Part shown: piece after piece, positions 15,122 to 17,379 of the stretch
How positions within the stretch are numbered: position 1 is the first letter of the stretch
Layout: every line of letters begins with the position of its first letter
DNA from: Candidatus Parcubacteria bacterium
GTDB taxonomy: Bacteria > Patescibacteriota > Minisyncoccia > Phycocordibacterales > GCA-2747955
Length of the DNA stretch: 17,379 bases
Direction: 5' to 3'
NCBI GenBank assembly: GCA_027024305.1
Contig: JALVSO010000022.1
Location: 1 to 17,379 of the forward strand
Position numbers and translations under genes: made by a program
Notes under the pieces: model-generated
Seen by the model: only the letters and a program-made list of their open reading frames with translations
Databases searched by the model: none
Told to the model about the DNA's origin: nothing

Positions 15122-15127
15122 ATTTTA
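15122..15127 (-). promoter_or_regulatory. probable -10 element of rpsT
   Basis: TAAAAT on the minus strand, 9 nt before the ATG at 15112. It is a weaker match than the TATAAT boxes but at the same spacing. Confidence 0.4.
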
Positions 15128-15177
15128 TAAAATATGGTCCATATCATACCCTATTTTTAACAAAAAAGCAAACAAAT

Positions 15178-15536
15178 TCTTAGATTGTAAATTGAGCTCG
15201 AGAATTCTAGTTATTTAAAACTTGATTTTAATTTATTACCATGGATCCCGGATATTGGAATTTTACAAGCACTCGTTCCTCGTGGATAAAATTCCATTCC
15301 GGGATGACCGAGCACCACTTTTGAAAAAACATCTAGCCGAAACTGAACTTTTTGTGATTTCACGAACTAAAATTTTAAAAATTTTCACTTCCGCAAAAGT
15401 GGTGTTCGGTCATTGTCATCCCGGAAACAAGTTTTTCCCATGAGGGACGAATGGTTGAAAAACTTAGTTATCCGGGATCCAGATTGTAAAAAAGGGCAGA
15501 AAAAGAAAAGTCTCAGGTTCAAATTACAATCTAAGA
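15178..15536. mobile_element. 359-bp nested hairpin element with internal MITE-like core
   Basis: Concentric inverted repeats make one long imperfect palindrome. The outer pair is TCTTAGATTGTAA (15178-15190) with TTACAATCTAAGA (15524-15536). Next is TGGATCCCGGATA (15242-15254) with TATCCGGGATCCA (15469-15481). Then come partly matching arms around CACTCGTTCCTCGTGG and ATGAGGGACGAATGG. The inner pair is TTCCGGGATGACCGAGCACC... (15297-15323) with 15394-15426. The inner core AGCACCACTTTTG is shared with 14450-14570. No credible gene lies inside. It resembles a non-autonomous palindromic element or a long-hairpin RNA. Confidence 0.65.
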
Positions 15537-15548
15537 TTTATTTTTATC

Positions 15549-15587
15549 TATAACAAAATCAATGATTTTTATTGGTTTTTTGTTATA
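15549..15587. repeat. AT-rich hairpin
   Basis: TATAACAAAA, CAAT and their complements ATTG and TTTTTTGTTATA form an imperfect stem around GATTTTT. It follows the 359-bp element by 12 nt. Function unknown. Confidence 0.45.
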
Positions 15588-15672
15588 ACCATAAAATCAA
15601 TTCTCCATAATTAATAATAAAGCTTATGGCCGAGTCCCATCGGGTATGAAGAAAAAAAGAAGAAAGAGAAAC

Positions 15673-15696
15673 TGTCCACGTACTAGTACGTGGACA
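15673..15696. repeat. 24-bp perfect palindrome
   Basis: Self-complementary with no spacer; the left half is TGTCCACGTACT. It lies in a gene-free stretch (15540-15800) with nothing else recognisable apart from TGGCCGAGTCCC at 15627-15638, a 12-nt match to 13159-13170 in RNA A. Confidence 0.85.
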
Positions 15697-15801
15697 TAAA
15701 TCTTAATAGCCTGTTTTAAACGGAAAAGAAAAAGAAAAAGAAAATTACCAACACAAGAGTTAATTTAATCACAAAACTCAGTAAATTTTATAGGCAAGGA
15801 A

Positions 15802-15830
15802 AAGGTGCGCCACCAAAGGTGGCGCACCTT
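15802..15830 (-). terminator. intrinsic terminator after the GYAWS-repeat surface protein
   Basis: A 13-bp perfect stem (AAGGTGCGCCACC with GGTGGCGCACCTT) closes a 3-nt loop, and TTTCC follows on the minus strand. It starts 7 nt after the gene's TAA. Confidence 0.85.
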
Positions 15831-15837
15831 AACAAAC

Positions 15838-17217
15838 TTAAATCTCCTGATAATTGGGTTTGTTTCTAACATTTAAGTTTACGGTAGCCGACTGCTGTTG
15901 AGAGTTTGAACCATCACAGGTTAGGGTGGCTGTGTAGGCCTGACCCCCCACCGTATCGCCGGAAATAAATTCATGCTCTCCGGGACTTTCATCAATGGCG
16001 GAACCGGCTCAATCCGGTACGTCCCCGGTAGCTACACAGGTTCCTGAAGTTGGGAATTCCGTACTGTAATATAATTTAATTTTTTCACCATAGGGAACCG
16101 GGTTTTTATCGGAACGCAAATTAACCGCCAACTTCTCAACATAAATATATAGAGATTTTGTTTCATCGGGATAGATTGAGTCACTGGAACAAGTTATCTC
16201 AAAATAATTACTTAAGGCCGTCAGGTTTCCTGTGGGAGCACTTTGATTAGACCCAAGAGAAACAGATTGTGCCGGAGTGAAATTACCGGGCCCGCTTATG
16301 GTACAACCGGAAACATGATCAACTGTTCAATTTAAATTTGTTGAAGTATTATAAGCGATATTGGTATCGTCGGCACCAAATATTACTACCGGTGTTGGTG
16401 GCTTAACCCAAATTTTTAAATCCCTTGTAAGGCTGTTGCCGCTACTGTCTTGGCAGGTCAAAGAAAATGTTGTGTCTGATATCAGGTTATATATTATTTC
16501 TGAACCATTTGACACTTTTGAGGAAGGGGATCGCCAAGAACTCGTTCCGTTGCTTGCCGTGCATGGGCCACTGGCCCCCACGGTTGTCCAATACAAAGTA
16601 ACATCACCGTTATAATCCAGTTTGGATGATTCACTTGTGCCGTCATTGGCGCTAAACTCAAAAAAGAAAGGGTCGTAGGTTACCTGATAGTCTGAGGTTC
16701 CACAACTTGAATCATTTGAACAGTTAAAAGAAATCCAGCCTGTATTTATATTTCCCCAGGCCCAACCCTCCACTTCGTAGGTGGAAAAATTAATTTTAGG
16801 ATTATTGGAGGGAAAGGAAGCCAGGCTAAGATCAACCAAACCCAACCAACCATCATCACTTACAGATCCTCCGGCTCTAAAATAAGCTGTGCCGGAAAAT
16901 TCCCCGGTGTTTAGATCTACTTTTGGTTGACTGGCCCCGGAAATTCCTTGCATATCGCTAAAATGAAAACTCAACCATCCCAAATTGTCGGATCAGGCAT
17001 AACCGGAAAGGTTTCCCGAGGAATCAGTGGTTACTCCATAATCAACAACGGAACAAGAACCTGTGTTGGTACAGTTAAAAGAAATTCAACCGGCACCATC
17101 AGACCAGGCATAACCCTTTAATCTATCACTCTGGGAGGCTTCCGCCGGTGGTGAAATTGAAATTAAGACTAACAAAAAAGTCAATATTTTTTTAAAAAAA
17201 TTTTTTTTCTTAAACAT
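15838..17217 (-). CDS. secreted surface protein with GYAWS/GWISF repeats and Ig-like domains
   Basis: The product is 459 aa in one frame with four TGA codons. A signal peptide (1 to about 27, KKILTFLLVLISISPPAEAS) precedes three to four copies of a short Trp-rich repeat. The first is GYAWSDGAGwISFNC, the second GYAwSDNLGWLSF, later VEGWAWGNINTGWISFNC. The lowercase w are TGA codons (17086-17088 and 16993-16995) at positions filled by TGG in the sister repeats. About residues 185-459 are Ig-like beta domains with paired Cys (TLYWTTVG...C, STNLNwTVDHVSGC, VPDwAGS). Similar repeat proteins are common in Parcubacteria-type genomes, and I take it to be a cell-surface protein of unknown ligand. TAAAAT lies 6 nt before the ATG. 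TAA stop and terminator. Confidence 0.88.
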
Positions 17218-17223
17218 AAAACG

Positions 17224-17229
17224 ATTTTA
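17224..17229 (-). promoter_or_regulatory. -10 element of the GYAWS-repeat protein gene
   Basis: TAAAAT on the minus strand with 6 nt before the ATG at 17217, predicting a leaderless mRNA. Confidence 0.5.
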
Positions 17230-17278
17230 CACTCTTTTCTAACCAAAATCAAACTCTCTTTTACCCCAATCAATCCTA

Positions 17279-17287
17279 TGTTACAAT
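17279..17287 (+). promoter_or_regulatory. extended -10 of the CorA-like gene
   Basis: TGTTACAAT (TGn plus TACAAT) ends 6 nt before the ATG at 17294, the same geometry as the rnr promoter. Confidence 0.55.
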
Positions 17288-17293
17288 GTTTTT

Positions 17294-17379
17294 ATGTTAA
17301 AAACTCACTTTCACAAAAATATTGTTTGATATGATTTTCTTCAGCCATCCAGAGAAAAATTTTTGCCTTTGGCCGAAAA
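17294..17379 (+). CDS. CorA-like divalent cation transporter, N-terminal fragment
   Basis: Only the first 28 codons are in the window. They read MLKTHFHKNIVwYDFLQPSR and so on, with codon 12 a TGA (17327-17329). The pattern of a short beta strand, Trp, acidic residue, then a P-[ST] turn (wYDFLQPSREKFLPLAE) matches the start of CorA-family magnesium/cobalt transporters (typically WIDLENPTEEE), where this Trp is conserved. The frame is open to the right edge. The start is supported by the extended -10 just upstream. Identity rests on a short stretch, so it is tentative. Confidence 0.55.

Noticed and set aside
15222..15443. Open reading frame of 73 codons on the plus strand
   Set aside because: It lies entirely inside the 359-bp inverted-repeat element and has no protein-like composition or start signal.
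12578..15840. CRISPR array
   Set aside because: The repeats differ in length, orientation and spacing and derive from tRNA fragments and palindromes; there are no regular spacers and no cas genes.
219..17379. Interpretation as a region of many frameshifted or nonsense-broken pseudogenes
   Set aside because: The breaks are almost all TGA, always in frame with the next piece, never TAA or TAG, and include essential genes (rpsF, rnr). Restored residues fall on conserved Trp columns.
219..17379. UGA = glycine, as in Absconditabacteria and Gracilibacteria
   Set aside because: Gly does not fit at NPETxAEQA, YNxK, KxNGSAxVC, GxISF, GYAxS or SAxIYRIAHN; these are Trp positions. TGG is used interchangeably in the same repeats.

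Overview
This is an AT-rich bacterial window whose genes read correctly only if UGA is translated as tryptophan. Eleven of the 16 coding regions contain in-frame TGA codons: 30 in ten clear genes, plus 3 in a fragment at the left edge. At the sites where a family is recognisable, the position is one where tryptophan is conserved. Every gene whose end is visible stops at TAA or TAG, and none at TGA. Gene content points to the Candidate Phyla Radiation (Patescibacteria): GYAWS-GWISF repeat surface proteins, an S74-chaperone surface protein, a ribosomal protein bS6 fused to a helix-hairpin-helix tail, an ECF sigma factor paired with a three-helix membrane protein, and a PilB-like protein. The UGA reassignment I know to be established in this radiation (Absconditabacteria, Gracilibacteria) is to glycine, so UGA=Trp would be unusual. 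Lineage is inferred, because no rRNA gene is present.

Layout. 1-3280: a coding fragment at the left edge (+), an unrecognised 424-aa charged membrane protein (-), and a full-length but catalytically dead PilB/GspE-type ATPase homologue (-). 3395-6702 (+): ECF sigma factor, overlapping three-helix membrane protein with an extracytoplasmic Cys cluster, then RNase R. 6735-6857: a 34-bp perfect palindrome and a bidirectional terminator. 6878-8311 (-): the rpsF-ssb-rpsR operon. 8401-12198 (-): two surface proteins, one ending in a peptidase S74 chaperone domain and one of 878 aa with thrombospondin-like segments. 12305-12577 (-): HU. 12733-13573: tRNA-Val(UAC) surrounded by a degenerate copy of its 5' half, direct and inverted copies of its 3' end, and two candidate structured RNAs that share a 3' tail. 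13575-14213 (-): clpP. 14311-14757: a tandem duplication ending in tRNA-Pro(UGG), with the first tRNA copy truncated at the anticodon loop by an inverted-repeat element. 14843-15112 (-): rpsT. 15178-15700: a 359-bp nested hairpin element sharing its core repeat with the element near tRNA-Pro, then further palindromes. 15838-17217 (-): GYAWS-repeat surface protein. 17294-end (+): start of a CorA-like transporter.

Expression signals are unusual. I see no convincing Shine-Dalgarno sequence in front of any gene. In nine genes a -10 hexamer lies only 6-9 nt upstream of the start codon, which predicts leaderless or nearly leaderless mRNAs. The strongest observations are the UGA=Trp code, the leaderless architecture, the tRNA-fragment and antisense cluster, the duplicated tRNA-Pro locus with its 60-bp invariant hairpin, and the dead PilB paralogue.
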